This document shows, in pieces, positions 15,251-23,016 of a stretch of 64,000 nt of DNA (position 1 is the stretch's first letter; every line of letters starts with the position of its first letter). The notes beneath the pieces are model-generated. The model saw nothing but the letters and a program-made list of their open reading frames with translations, was not told where the DNA came from and ran no database searches. The position numbers and the translations under genes were made by a program. The stretch spans positions 40,700 to 104,699 of the forward strand of contig JAHDBC010000004.1 of the NCBI GenBank assembly GCA_020630595.1, read 5' to 3'. This stretch comes from Planktomarina sp. (GTDB taxonomy: Bacteria > Pseudomonadota > Alphaproteobacteria > Rhodobacterales > Rhodobacteraceae).

Positions 15251-16558
15251 TTATTCTTCCGCTGACAAATCAAAGTTGCTGCCGGGGAAGTATTTGGCAA
15301 GGCGAACATCCGCAGCGCGGGCGTGCCCTTCCATCCCTTCCAGCCGGGATATGCGGGCAGTCGCAATCGCAACCTCTTTGCTGCCTTCGCGCGAAGATTT
15401 CTGCCACGTCACCATCTTCATGAATTTATGGACAGACAAGCCGCCGGTGTAAGACGCAGCGCCCGATGTGGGCAGCACGTGGTTCGTGCCGCTGGCTTTA
15501 TCGCCGTAAGACACAGTGGTTTCTTCGCCCAAAAACAACGACCCGTAACAGGTCAAACGGTCCAGCCACCAGTCGGTATCGTTGGCTTGGACTGATAGAT
15601 GTTCAGGCGCATAAAGATCAGACGTTGCCGCCATTTCTTCGCGATCGGCGCACAGGATCACTTCGGCGTAGTCGCGCCAAGCGGCACGCGCGTTGTCGCG
15701 GTTCAGTTCTGGCAGATCTTCGATCAATTCCGGCACCCGTGCCATCACCTGTTCTGCCACATCGCGGCTGTCTGTCACCAGCCACACGGGGGAATTGTAT
15801 CCGTGTTCTGCCTGGCTGACCAAATCGACAGCGGCAATTTCCACATCGGCATCAGCGTCGGCAAGGATCAGGCTGTCGGTTGGACCTGCGAACATATCAA
15901 TGCCCACCCGCCCAAACAGAATACGTTTGGCTTCGGCAACGAATTGGTTGCCCGGACCAACAAGGATTTTCGCCTTTGGCAGGCCAAACAGGCCAAACGT
16001 CATGGCGGCAACGCCCTGAACGCCGCCCATCGCCAGAATTTTGTCTGCACCACAGACTTTGGCAGCATAAATGATGGCCGGCGCGATGCCGATACCGGGG
16101 CGGGGCGGGGAACAGACGGTGATGTGGTCGCACCCTGCGACTTTGGCCGTTGTCACCGTCATGATGGCGGATGCGATATGGCTGTACCGTCCACCGGGAA
16201 CATAACAACCGGCACTGTCAATCGGGATCGCCTTTTGCCCTGCCATCAGGCCGGGCTGAACTTCCATCTGGACATCCTGAATGGTTGATTTTTGAAGTTC
16301 GGCGAAGCGTTTCACGTTGTCGTGGGCAAATTCGATGTCACGCTTCAGCTTTTCCGGAACCTTTGCGGTGGCGGCGTCGATATCTTCCGACGTTAGCATG
16401 ACTGGGCCGTCGTAGTTGTCGAATTTGGCTGCGTATTCAAGCGCAGCGTCATCGCCGCCTTTTTCGATGGCATCCAAAATGTCTTGCACGATCTTTGTCA
16501 CGTCACTTGCGTTTGATGTGGACGTCAGTGTCGCCTTTTTCAAATATTCAACGGCCAT
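15251..16558 (-). CDS. Histidinol-dehydrogenase paralogue, sulfopropanediol-dehydrogenase (HpsN)-like
   Basis: The 435-residue protein keeps the HisD fold and catalysis. The Glu-His pair is in YAPEHLSVQA, and zinc ligands are in SQAEHG (Gln, His), YGDKASGTNHVLPT (Asp) and EGMEGHARAADVR (His). Its N-terminus MAVEYLKKATLTS and AGCYVPGGRYSHIASAIMTV match the catabolic HisD paralogue group that includes HpsN, which oxidises sulfopropanediol to sulfolactate by two steps. It is not in a histidine operon. ATG 16558 follows AAGGGGAA. LacI-type operators lie 27-63 bp upstream, beside a divergent LacI gene, so induction by a catabolic substrate is likely. The DHPS substrate is an inference. Confidence 0.85.
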   Translation of the reverse strand: MAVEYLKKATLTSTSNASDVTKIVQDILDAIEKGGDDAALEYAAKFDNYDGPVMLTSEDIDAATAKVPEKLKRDIEFAHDNVKRFAELQKSTIQDVQMEVQPGLMAGQKAIPIDSAGCYVPGGRYSHIASAIMTVTTAKVAGCDHITVCSPPRPGIGIAPAIIYAAKVCGADKILAMGGVQGVAAMTFGLFGLPKAKILVGPGNQFVAEAKRILFGRVGIDMFAGPTDSLILADADADVEIAAVDLVSQAEHGYNSPVWLVTDSRDVAEQVMARVPELIEDLPELNRDNARAAWRDYAEVILCADREEMAATSDLYAPEHLSVQANDTDWWLDRLTCYGSLFLGEETTVSYGDKASGTNHVLPTSGAASYTGGLSVHKFMKMVTWQKSSREGSKEVAIATARISRLEGMEGHARAADVRLAKYFPGSNFDLSAEE

Positions 16559-16584
16559 GTCAGATTCCCCTTGGTTGATGAAAG

Positions 16585-16598
16585 TGTAAGCGCTTACA
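16585..16598. promoter_or_regulatory. LacI-family operator 1
   Basis: TGTAAGCGCTTACA is a perfect 14-bp palindrome with the central CG typical of LacI/PurR-family operators. It lies between the divergent HisD-like gene (start 16558) and the lacI-type gene (start 16652), so it probably controls both. Confidence 0.8.
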
Positions 16599-16607
16599 TT
16601 CCTGAAA

Positions 16608-16621
16608 TGCAAGCCTTTACA
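16608..16621. promoter_or_regulatory. LacI-family operator 2 (imperfect)
   Basis: TGCAAGCCTTTACA matches operator 1 at 11 of 14 positions. Its centre is 23 bp from that of operator 1, about two helical turns, which would suit cooperative binding of two regulator dimers on one DNA face. Confidence 0.6.
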
Positions 16622-16651
16622 TTCACGCCGGGTCCGTGAAACCCTTGGGGC

Positions 16652-17650
16652 ATGACAGATCGCAATCAAACCGCAACACTGGCCGATGTCGCGCAGGCCG
16701 CGGGTGTATCGACGGCCACGGTTTCGCGGTGCCTGAACGAACCCGAAAAGGTCAGCGAACGCACCCGCAAAAAGGTGATCGCAGCCGTCAACACACTGGG
16801 CTATGCGCCCAATTTTGCGGCACAGGCGATGGCCGCCCGGCGCAGCAAGACGCTGGGTGCGGTTATTCCGACCATGGCGAATGCGATTTTTGCCGAAGGG
16901 CTGAATGCGTTTCAGGAAACGGTGATGGAAGCGGGCTACACCCTGTTGGTCGCCACATCGAACTATGATCCGGATGAGGAAGAAACCCAGATCAGGACCC
17001 TGTTGGCCCGTGGCGCCGAAGGGTTGATGTTGATCGGTCACGAACGCAACCAATCCATCAAAGATTATCTTGCCAAACGAAATGTTCCGAAAGTGGTGGC
17101 TTGGGCCCATGACCCACAGCGTGTGGGATCATCGATCGGATTCGATAACGCGCGGGCAATGGCCGCCATCGTCAATCATGTGAAGGGGCTGGGGCACAAC
17201 CATATCGCGCTGATTGCCCCCCCGACCGAAGGCAATGACCGTGTGCAGGCCCGTATCGCGGGGGCTGCGGATGCCGTTGGCCATGCGCTGCCCACGGAAA
17301 TCGCAACCTATGATCTGGATGCGGCAGCGGATGCATTTGCGCGGTTGATGACGCTGTCGCCGCGCCCGACAGCGGTGCTGTGTTCGAATGATGTTCAGGC
17401 CGCGGGCGCGATCATGCAAGCCCGCGCCATGGGATTGGCGGTGCCGGGTGATGTATCGGTCACCGGGTTTGACGATCTTGCCATTGCCCGTGCCGTTGAT
17501 CCTGCGATCACCACGGTGCGTGTGCCGCACAAACGTATGGGGCGCATGGTGGCCGAACAGCTTTTGTCGCGGTTGGCTGGCGGCGCAGACCGCATGGTCG
17601 AATTGGAAACGACACTGGTGGTGCGCGGCAGCACGGCAGCGCCCCAGTGA
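16652..17650 (+). CDS. LacI-family transcriptional regulator
   Basis: The 332-residue repressor has the N-terminal helix-turn-helix and hinge: ATLADVAQAAGVSTATVSRC at residues 8-27 and LGYAPNFAAQAMAARRSKT near 49-67. The periplasmic-binding-protein-like sensor follows, with AVLCSNDVQAAGAI and VTGFDDLAIAR. It is divergent from the HisD-like/zinc dehydrogenase operon, with two matching operators between them. The ABC transporter genes beyond its 3' end may belong to the same regulon. The inducer cannot be read from the sequence. Confidence 0.94.
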   Translation: MTDRNQTATLADVAQAAGVSTATVSRCLNEPEKVSERTRKKVIAAVNTLGYAPNFAAQAMAARRSKTLGAVIPTMANAIFAEGLNAFQETVMEAGYTLLVATSNYDPDEEETQIRTLLARGAEGLMLIGHERNQSIKDYLAKRNVPKVVAWAHDPQRVGSSIGFDNARAMAAIVNHVKGLGHNHIALIAPPTEGNDRVQARIAGAADAVGHALPTEIATYDLDAAADAFARLMTLSPRPTAVLCSNDVQAAGAIMQARAMGLAVPGDVSVTGFDDLAIARAVDPAITTVRVPHKRMGRMVAEQLLSRLAGGADRMVELETTLVVRGSTAAPQ

Positions 17651-17698
17651 TGTGACCCGCCGGTGCGGGCTTTGCCCGCGCATGATGATATTTGCTGT

Positions 17699-17762
17699 GG
17701 CCGCAAGGGCCTTTGAGGGCGCTGCCCTCAAAACTCCCGGAGTGTTTTTGGCAAAATGAAGA
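17699..17762 (+). repeat. Dispersed intergenic repeat family A, copy 2
   Basis: The unit contains GGCCGCAAGGGCC, the hairpin TTTGAGGGC-gct-GCCCTCAAA (17712-17732), and the tail CCCGGAGTGTTTTTGGCAAA followed by ATGAAGA. It ends exactly at the base before the stop codon of the minus-strand ABC gene. A separate hairpin, GCGGGC-ttt-GCCCGC (17665-17679), precedes it and may end the lacI transcript. Confidence 0.8.
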
Positions 17763-19466
17763 TTACATCCGGTCAGGTTCGAATTTTGGCATCAGGTCTA
17801 TCAGCGATCTAGTGTAGCTGTGTTGGGGCGCGGTAAAGATCGCTTCCCCCCCGGATTGTTCGACAATTTCGCCGTAGCGCATGACTGCAATGCGGTCGCA
17901 CATCTGGCGCATGACGGGCAAATCATGGCTGATGAACAGCAACGTCAGATCAAGTTTGGCCTGCAGATCCTTTAAAAGGTTCAGAATTTGGGCCTGAATC
18001 GAAACATCCAGCGCGGATGTGGGCTCATCGCAGATCAAAAACCGGGGGCGCGATGCCAAAGCGCGTGCAATGGATATGCGCTGACGTTGTCCCCCTGAAA
18101 ATGCATGCGGGTATTTCAGGGCCGCATCCGCATCCAGTTCGACCAGCGCCAGAAGATCAGCCGCAATAGTGCGTGCGGCAGACGTTGAAGGGGCGGTCCC
18201 GTTCACCCGGATGGGTTCGGCAACGATATCGCCTACACGCATGCGCGCGTTGAGGGATGAATAGGGATCCTGAAACACCATCTGCACTTGTCTGCGGCGC
18301 AGGATTTCTTCGCCTGTTTTGGGCTTTTCGTGCAACGGGTCGCCGTTGAAGTGGATTTCGCCGGATGTTGGTTTGTGAATACCCGTGATCAGCCGCGCGA
18401 TGGTGGATTTGCCGGATCCGGATTCACCAACAATGCCAAAGGTTTCGCCTGCTTTCACATGAAAACTGACATCTTTGACCGCATGGTTTTCCTGCGCCTT
18501 ACCGCCAAACAGCCCCCCGCCAGACCGGAACACCTTGTTCAGGCTTGCGACTGTCAGCATGGCCTGACCATCGATTTGCCGTGCCGGCCCATCGCCCAGC
18601 CAGTGGGTGTTTAGATCAATGTCTGCCTTGGGCGGGGTGCCCGACTGGGCGTAATCGACGCGCGTAAAGCGATCGATGCGTTTGTTTGATGGCGGCACGG
18701 CGCTGATCAGCACCTTGGTGTAGGGGTGCTGTGGTTGGCCGATGATCTGCGCCGTGTCACCCAATTCGACCAGCTTGCCCCGGTACATCACGGCCACCCG
18801 GTCGGCGGTTTCGGCGATCACACCCATATCGTGGGTCACAAGGATCATGCCGACGTTTTCTTCGCGGCACAGCCGTTTGATCAGATCAAGGATCTGGGCC
18901 TGAATGGAAACATCCAGCGCAGTTGTTGGTTCATCCGCAATGATCAGGTCCGGTTCTGCACAAAGGGCAAGTGCGATGACGACCCGTTGGCGCATCCCGC
19001 CGGAAAATTCGTGCGGATATTGTTTGATCCGGTTCGGGGCGTCAGCAATGCCCACCTGTTCCAGCAGGCGAATGGCGCGTTCTTTGGCTTCGGCAGTGCC
19101 GACATGCAGGTGATGGTCGATGGTTTCGATCAGTTGGTTTTCGATGGTTTCCAACGGGTTCAGGGATGTCATCGGATCCTGAAAGATCATGCCGATCCGC
19201 TTGCCCCGCAAGCTGCGCATTTTGGCGGCATTCAGGGCATCGATCCGGTCGCCTTCCAACGACACGGTTCCGCCGGCGATGCGGCCGGGCGATGACAACA
19301 GGCCCATGACCGCATTGCCGATGGTGGATTTGCCAGCACCGGATTCGCCGACAATCCCCAAAATCTCGCCGCGTTCCACGGTGAGTGAGACATCATCCAC
19401 CGCCGTAAAGATGCCGTGGCGGACGGGGTATTCGACGGTCAGGTTTTCAATGTCGAGAAGGGCCAT
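17763..19466 (-). CDS. ABC transporter ATPase with two fused nucleotide-binding domains (DppD-DppF type)
   Basis: The 567-residue cytoplasmic protein fuses two peptide-type ABC ATPases. Domain 1 has Walker A GESGAGKST near residue 40, Q-loop FQDPMTSLNP, signature EFSGGMRQR and Walker B LIIADEPTTALD. Domain 2 has Walker A GESGSGKST near residue 348, FQDPYSSLNA, FSGGQRQR and FLICDEPTSALD. Each is followed by the oligopeptide-transporter tail (HPYT/HSYT motif). It powers import with the two permeases encoded just upstream and ends the operon at repeat copy 2. Confidence 0.95.
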   Translation of the reverse strand: MALLDIENLTVEYPVRHGIFTAVDDVSLTVERGEILGIVGESGAGKSTIGNAVMGLLSSPGRIAGGTVSLEGDRIDALNAAKMRSLRGKRIGMIFQDPMTSLNPLETIENQLIETIDHHLHVGTAEAKERAIRLLEQVGIADAPNRIKQYPHEFSGGMRQRVVIALALCAEPDLIIADEPTTALDVSIQAQILDLIKRLCREENVGMILVTHDMGVIAETADRVAVMYRGKLVELGDTAQIIGQPQHPYTKVLISAVPPSNKRIDRFTRVDYAQSGTPPKADIDLNTHWLGDGPARQIDGQAMLTVASLNKVFRSGGGLFGGKAQENHAVKDVSFHVKAGETFGIVGESGSGKSTIARLITGIHKPTSGEIHFNGDPLHEKPKTGEEILRRRQVQMVFQDPYSSLNARMRVGDIVAEPIRVNGTAPSTSAARTIAADLLALVELDADAALKYPHAFSGGQRQRISIARALASRPRFLICDEPTSALDVSIQAQILNLLKDLQAKLDLTLLFISHDLPVMRQMCDRIAVMRYGEIVEQSGGEAIFTAPQHSYTRSLIDLMPKFEPDRM

Positions 19467-19470
19467 GGGA

Positions 19471-20385
19471 TCAATCCAACTTTGGGTTCAGGACGTTGCG
19501 CAGCCAATCGCCCAACAGGTTCACCGATAGCGCCAGCGCCAAAAGCGTGCCTGCCGGGAAAAACAGGATCCACCATTCGCCAGAGAACAAGTACCCCTGA
19601 CCGATACGGATCAGAGTGCCCAATGACGGCTGGGTGGGCGGGGCGCCAACCCCCAGAAATGACAGCGTTGCTTCGGCAATGATGGCAAGGGCCAGCGAAA
19701 TCGTGGCAATCACCAGAACCGATGCGACGATGTTGGGCAGGATATGCCTGACGGCAATCGCGATGGGGCCACGTCCGATTAGGATCGCGGCTTCGACATA
19801 TTCTTTTTGGCGTTCCACCATGGCTGACCCACGCACCACGCGGGCAAACTGCACCCAATCGGACAGACCAATGGAAATGATCAGCACCCAAATCGCCATT
19901 TCTTCGCGCAGGTGCACGGGCGTGATGCCCTTGGCAATGCCGAAAACCAGCATGGCAATCAGAATGGCGGGGAATGACAGCTGAATGTCGGCGAGCCGCA
20001 TGATGATCGCATCCGTGCGTCCGCCCGCCATTGCCGCAAGCAGCCCCAAGGACACGCCCAGGACCAGCGCAAACGCGACAGAAGCGACACCGACAAACAG
20101 CGAAATGCGCATGCCGTACAAGATCGTGGAAAATACATCGCGGCCCTGATCATCGGTGCCCAGCCAGAACGTATCGCCTGTGAATTGGTTGGGTTCCATC
20201 GGTTTGGAAAACCCGTTCATCAGGTTCAGGGACCCCGGGTTGAACGGGTCATGGGGGGCAATCAGGGGCGCGAACACGGCTGACAGGATCAGGATCATTG
20301 CAACGGTGAAGCTGACGATCGCCACTGGGGATCGTTTGAATTTCCAGAAAAAGTCAGAAGACAGGAAGGCGTGCATGCGTGTCAT
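19471..20385 (-). CDS. ABC transporter permease (DppC type)
   Basis: The 304-residue inner-membrane protein has the OppC_N segment, FFWKFKRSPVAIVSFTVAMI near residue 12, six hydrophobic helices and the EAA-type cytoplasmic loop (EYVEAAILIGRGPIAIAVRH near residue 195) that contacts the ATPase. The start overlaps the DppB-type gene by 4 bp (20382-20385), and the stop is 4 bp before the ATPase gene. Confidence 0.95.
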   Translation of the reverse strand: MTRMHAFLSSDFFWKFKRSPVAIVSFTVAMILILSAVFAPLIAPHDPFNPGSLNLMNGFSKPMEPNQFTGDTFWLGTDDQGRDVFSTILYGMRISLFVGVASVAFALVLGVSLGLLAAMAGGRTDAIIMRLADIQLSFPAILIAMLVFGIAKGITPVHLREEMAIWVLIISIGLSDWVQFARVVRGSAMVERQKEYVEAAILIGRGPIAIAVRHILPNIVASVLVIATISLALAIIAEATLSFLGVGAPPTQPSLGTLIRIGQGYLFSGEWWILFFPAGTLLALALSVNLLGDWLRNVLNPKLD

Positions 20386-21356
20386 GTGTTTTCCCCCGCG
20401 CGCAGCCGTGGGTCGATGATCACGTACAGAATATCAACGATCAGGTTGATCGCCACGAACATCACACTGATCATCATCAAGTAGCTGGCCATGACAGGGA
20501 TATCGACAAACCGCACGCTGTCGATGAACAACAGCCCCACGCCGGGCCATTGGAATACGGTTTCCGTGATGATCGCAAAGGCAATGATTGACCCAAGCTG
20601 AAGCCCCGTGATCGTGATCACCGGGATCAGTGTGTTTTTGATCGCGTGGCGGAAATGGATTGACCGGTCAGTCAGGCCCCGGGCGCGGGCAAAGCGGATG
20701 TAATCGCTGCCCAACACCTCTGTCATTTCAGATCGGACCAACCGCATGATCAGGGTCATTTGATAAAGCCCAAGCGTGATGGCCGGCAAAATCAGCGCCT
20801 TTAACCCGCTGCCGGTCAAAAGGCCGGTGGTCCACCAGCCGATCTGAACCGTTTCGCCACGCCCAAACGATGGCAACCATCCAAGTTCCACCGCAAACAC
20901 ATAGATCAACAGGATGCCGATCAGAAACGTCGGCAAGCTGACACCAACCAATGACACCGTCAGGATCAGGTTTGTCAGCCAACCCTTTGGTTTCAAAGCG
21001 GTATAGACACCCAAAACAACACCGACAACCACCGCAAAAATCGCCGAAATCAGTGCAAGTTCCAGCGTCGCAGGCAGCCGTTCGATAAAGATATCCATCA
21101 CAGGGCGCCCCTGACGAAAGCTGACGCCCAAGTCGCCTTGGACGGCGTCTTTCAGGAAATTCCAGTATTGAACGATGAAGGGATCGTTCAGGCCCAGTAC
21201 ATCCCGCAGCCGTTCAATATCAGCTTGCGTGCGTTCCTGACCCAGCAGGTTGTCGACCGGGTCGCCAACAAAGCGGAACATCGAAAACGCCACCAGCCCG
21301 ACAGCCAGCAGAACAAAAAATGACTGCAGCACCCGGCGCAGAATGTACAAAGCCAT
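20382..21356 (-). CDS. ABC transporter permease (DppB type)
   Basis: The 324-residue permease has the typical start MALYILRRVLQSFFVLLAVG, the domain VGDPVDNLLGQERTQADIER, six helices, and the coupling loop DYIRFARARGLTDRSIHFRH near residue 222. It forms the translocation channel with the DppC-type partner. It lies 8 bp after the upstream binding-protein gene, within one operon. Confidence 0.95.
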   Translation of the reverse strand: MALYILRRVLQSFFVLLAVGLVAFSMFRFVGDPVDNLLGQERTQADIERLRDVLGLNDPFIVQYWNFLKDAVQGDLGVSFRQGRPVMDIFIERLPATLELALISAIFAVVVGVVLGVYTALKPKGWLTNLILTVSLVGVSLPTFLIGILLIYVFAVELGWLPSFGRGETVQIGWWTTGLLTGSGLKALILPAITLGLYQMTLIMRLVRSEMTEVLGSDYIRFARARGLTDRSIHFRHAIKNTLIPVITITGLQLGSIIAFAIITETVFQWPGVGLLFIDSVRFVDIPVMASYLMMISVMFVAINLIVDILYVIIDPRLRAGENT

Positions 21357-21364
21357 GGAACGAC

Positions 21365-22924
21365 TTACCCTTTTGTGACCCAGCGCAAGATGAAGAAGTT
21401 ATCGGGGCGTTGAACCACCGACACATTCGCCTGCGTGCCCCACACCAATGGTTGCACATAGAGCGGCACATAGGTGTGTTCGGATTGATAGATCGCCGTT
21501 ACCTCGTCGACCATGGCCTGACGTGCGGCAGGATCAATTTCAGATTGGATCATTGGCAACAGTTCGTCGACACGCGCGTTGGAAAATCCGCCAAAGTTCC
21601 AACTGCCCAGTTTCTTTTCGGCATTGGGCGTTGTGACAAGGAACCGAACCGGGTGTTCATGGTCGAACGTGCCCGGGGACCAGCCCAAAAGATACATGTC
21701 GTAATTGTCGGCGCGCAGTTCTGGCCAATAGTTTGACACCGGCATCGTATCCAGTTCCACGTCCAGTCCGATCTGCGCCAGCATAGATGTCACGGCCTGA
21801 CAAACGGCTTCATCGTTCAAATAACGGTCGTTGGGGCATTTCAGACCAAACCCGAAACCATCGGCATAACCGGCATCGGCCAACAGGGCTTTGGCGCCTT
21901 CGATATCAAAGGCAGGGCGGCGATCATTGGCGGCAGAAAACCCGTTCATCGCGGGGCTTACCAGTTGTGAAGCAGGTTCCGCATTGCCGCGCATGATGGT
22001 TTGCAAAATGGCAGGCACGTTCACGGCTTTTGCCACAGCTTCGCGGACGCGCGCGTCGCGGAACGGGTTCGGGTCCCCCGCATTCGCCCCGTATTTCAGG
22101 GTGTCTGCTTCATGGCCGAAACCCAACATGATCACGCGGGCTTCGATCCCGCGAATGACGTTCACGGCACCAGAAGCGCCCAAACGTTCGGCGTCTTGAA
22201 TGGGCACGGGGTTGATCAGGTCAACTTCGCCCGACAACAGGGCGGCCACGGCCGTGGCGGAATTCTGGATGGGTGTGAATTCAGCGCGGGTGATGTTGTG
22301 TTCCACTTCACCCCACCAACCGTCAAAGGGTTCCAATACCGTTTTCAGGCCAGGCTGGCGTTCAACCATCTGGAACGCGCCGGTTCCGTTGGTGTTGCGT
22401 GTCGCGAATGTTTCAACGTCTTTGGCGGGGACCACGCTTTCGTTTGCTTCGGCCCAGCTGCGATCCATGATCATGAAATTGGCAATGGATGACGGGAAAA
22501 GCGGGTTCGGGGCGTTGGTCAGAAAATCAATCGTGTAATCATCGACCACGCGCACTTCTGACACGGGTGAAAACCAGCTGGCGGTGTCTGCACTTTCGCT
22601 GGATGCGCGTTCATATGAAAACAGGACGTCATCGGCATCGAACGTTGATCCATCGTGGAACGTCACGCCTTGGCGCAAATGAAAACGCCAGCCATCCGCG
22701 CCCAATGGTTCCCATCGTTCGGCCAGCGCGCCTTCGACGGCCATGTCTTTGCCACGGCGCACGAGACCTTCGTAAACGTTATTCAGAAACCCCAGAACCG
22801 GGGCCGAATTGACGGCATGGGGATCCATGGTTTGTGGGTCGGTGGTCGATGCCCATTTGAAGGTTTCTGCCATGGCTGGCGCGGCGCCCAAAGTCAGCGC
22901 AGTTGATAAAAGCAGATACTTCAT
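21365..22924 (-). CDS. ABC transporter substrate-binding protein 1 (SBP family 5)
   Basis: This 519-residue periplasmic binding protein has a signal peptide, MKYLLLSTALTLGAAPAMA, with cleavage near residue 19. Family-5 motifs follow: the segment FKWASTTDPQTMDPHAV, LAERWEPLGADGWRFHLRQG and VTFHDGSTFDADDVLFS. Family members bind peptides but also sugars, nickel or opines, so the ligand is open. I chose ATG 22924 because GGAGG lies upstream and it gives an intact signal peptide. A stable hairpin separates it from the second binding-protein gene. Confidence 0.94.
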   Translation of the reverse strand: MKYLLLSTALTLGAAPAMAETFKWASTTDPQTMDPHAVNSAPVLGFLNNVYEGLVRRGKDMAVEGALAERWEPLGADGWRFHLRQGVTFHDGSTFDADDVLFSYERASSESADTASWFSPVSEVRVVDDYTIDFLTNAPNPLFPSSIANFMIMDRSWAEANESVVPAKDVETFATRNTNGTGAFQMVERQPGLKTVLEPFDGWWGEVEHNITRAEFTPIQNSATAVAALLSGEVDLINPVPIQDAERLGASGAVNVIRGIEARVIMLGFGHEADTLKYGANAGDPNPFRDARVREAVAKAVNVPAILQTIMRGNAEPASQLVSPAMNGFSAANDRRPAFDIEGAKALLADAGYADGFGFGLKCPNDRYLNDEAVCQAVTSMLAQIGLDVELDTMPVSNYWPELRADNYDMYLLGWSPGTFDHEHPVRFLVTTPNAEKKLGSWNFGGFSNARVDELLPMIQSEIDPAARQAMVDEVTAIYQSEHTYVPLYVQPLVWGTQANVSVVQRPDNFFILRWVTKG

Positions 22925-22970
22925 AGGGGGACCTCCGGTCATTTGGTGTTGGGACCTGATAAAATCACCT

Positions 22971-22992
22971 AGCCCCGGCATGAACCGGGGCT
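22971..22992 (-). terminator. Intra-operon hairpin between the two binding-protein genes
   Basis: The stem AGCCCCGG (22971-22978)/CCGGGGCT (22985-22992) has a 6-nt loop. On the minus strand only a weak T-rich stretch follows, so it is more likely an mRNA-stabilising or partial-attenuation hairpin that raises expression of the upstream binding protein. Confidence 0.55.
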
Positions 22993-23016
22993 AGGGTCAC
23001 ATTTTCTTGAAAATGC

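Noticed and set aside
15251..16558. Biosynthetic histidinol dehydrogenase (hisD)
   Set aside because: No other his genes are nearby, the N-terminus fits the catabolic paralogue group, and LacI-type control is unusual for histidine synthesis.
14264..17110. Fusion of an upstream domain to the HisD-like protein (open frame extends to 17110)
   Set aside because: The added 184 codons are antisense to the lacI-type gene and cross its operators. They are Cys/His/Arg-rich with no domain.
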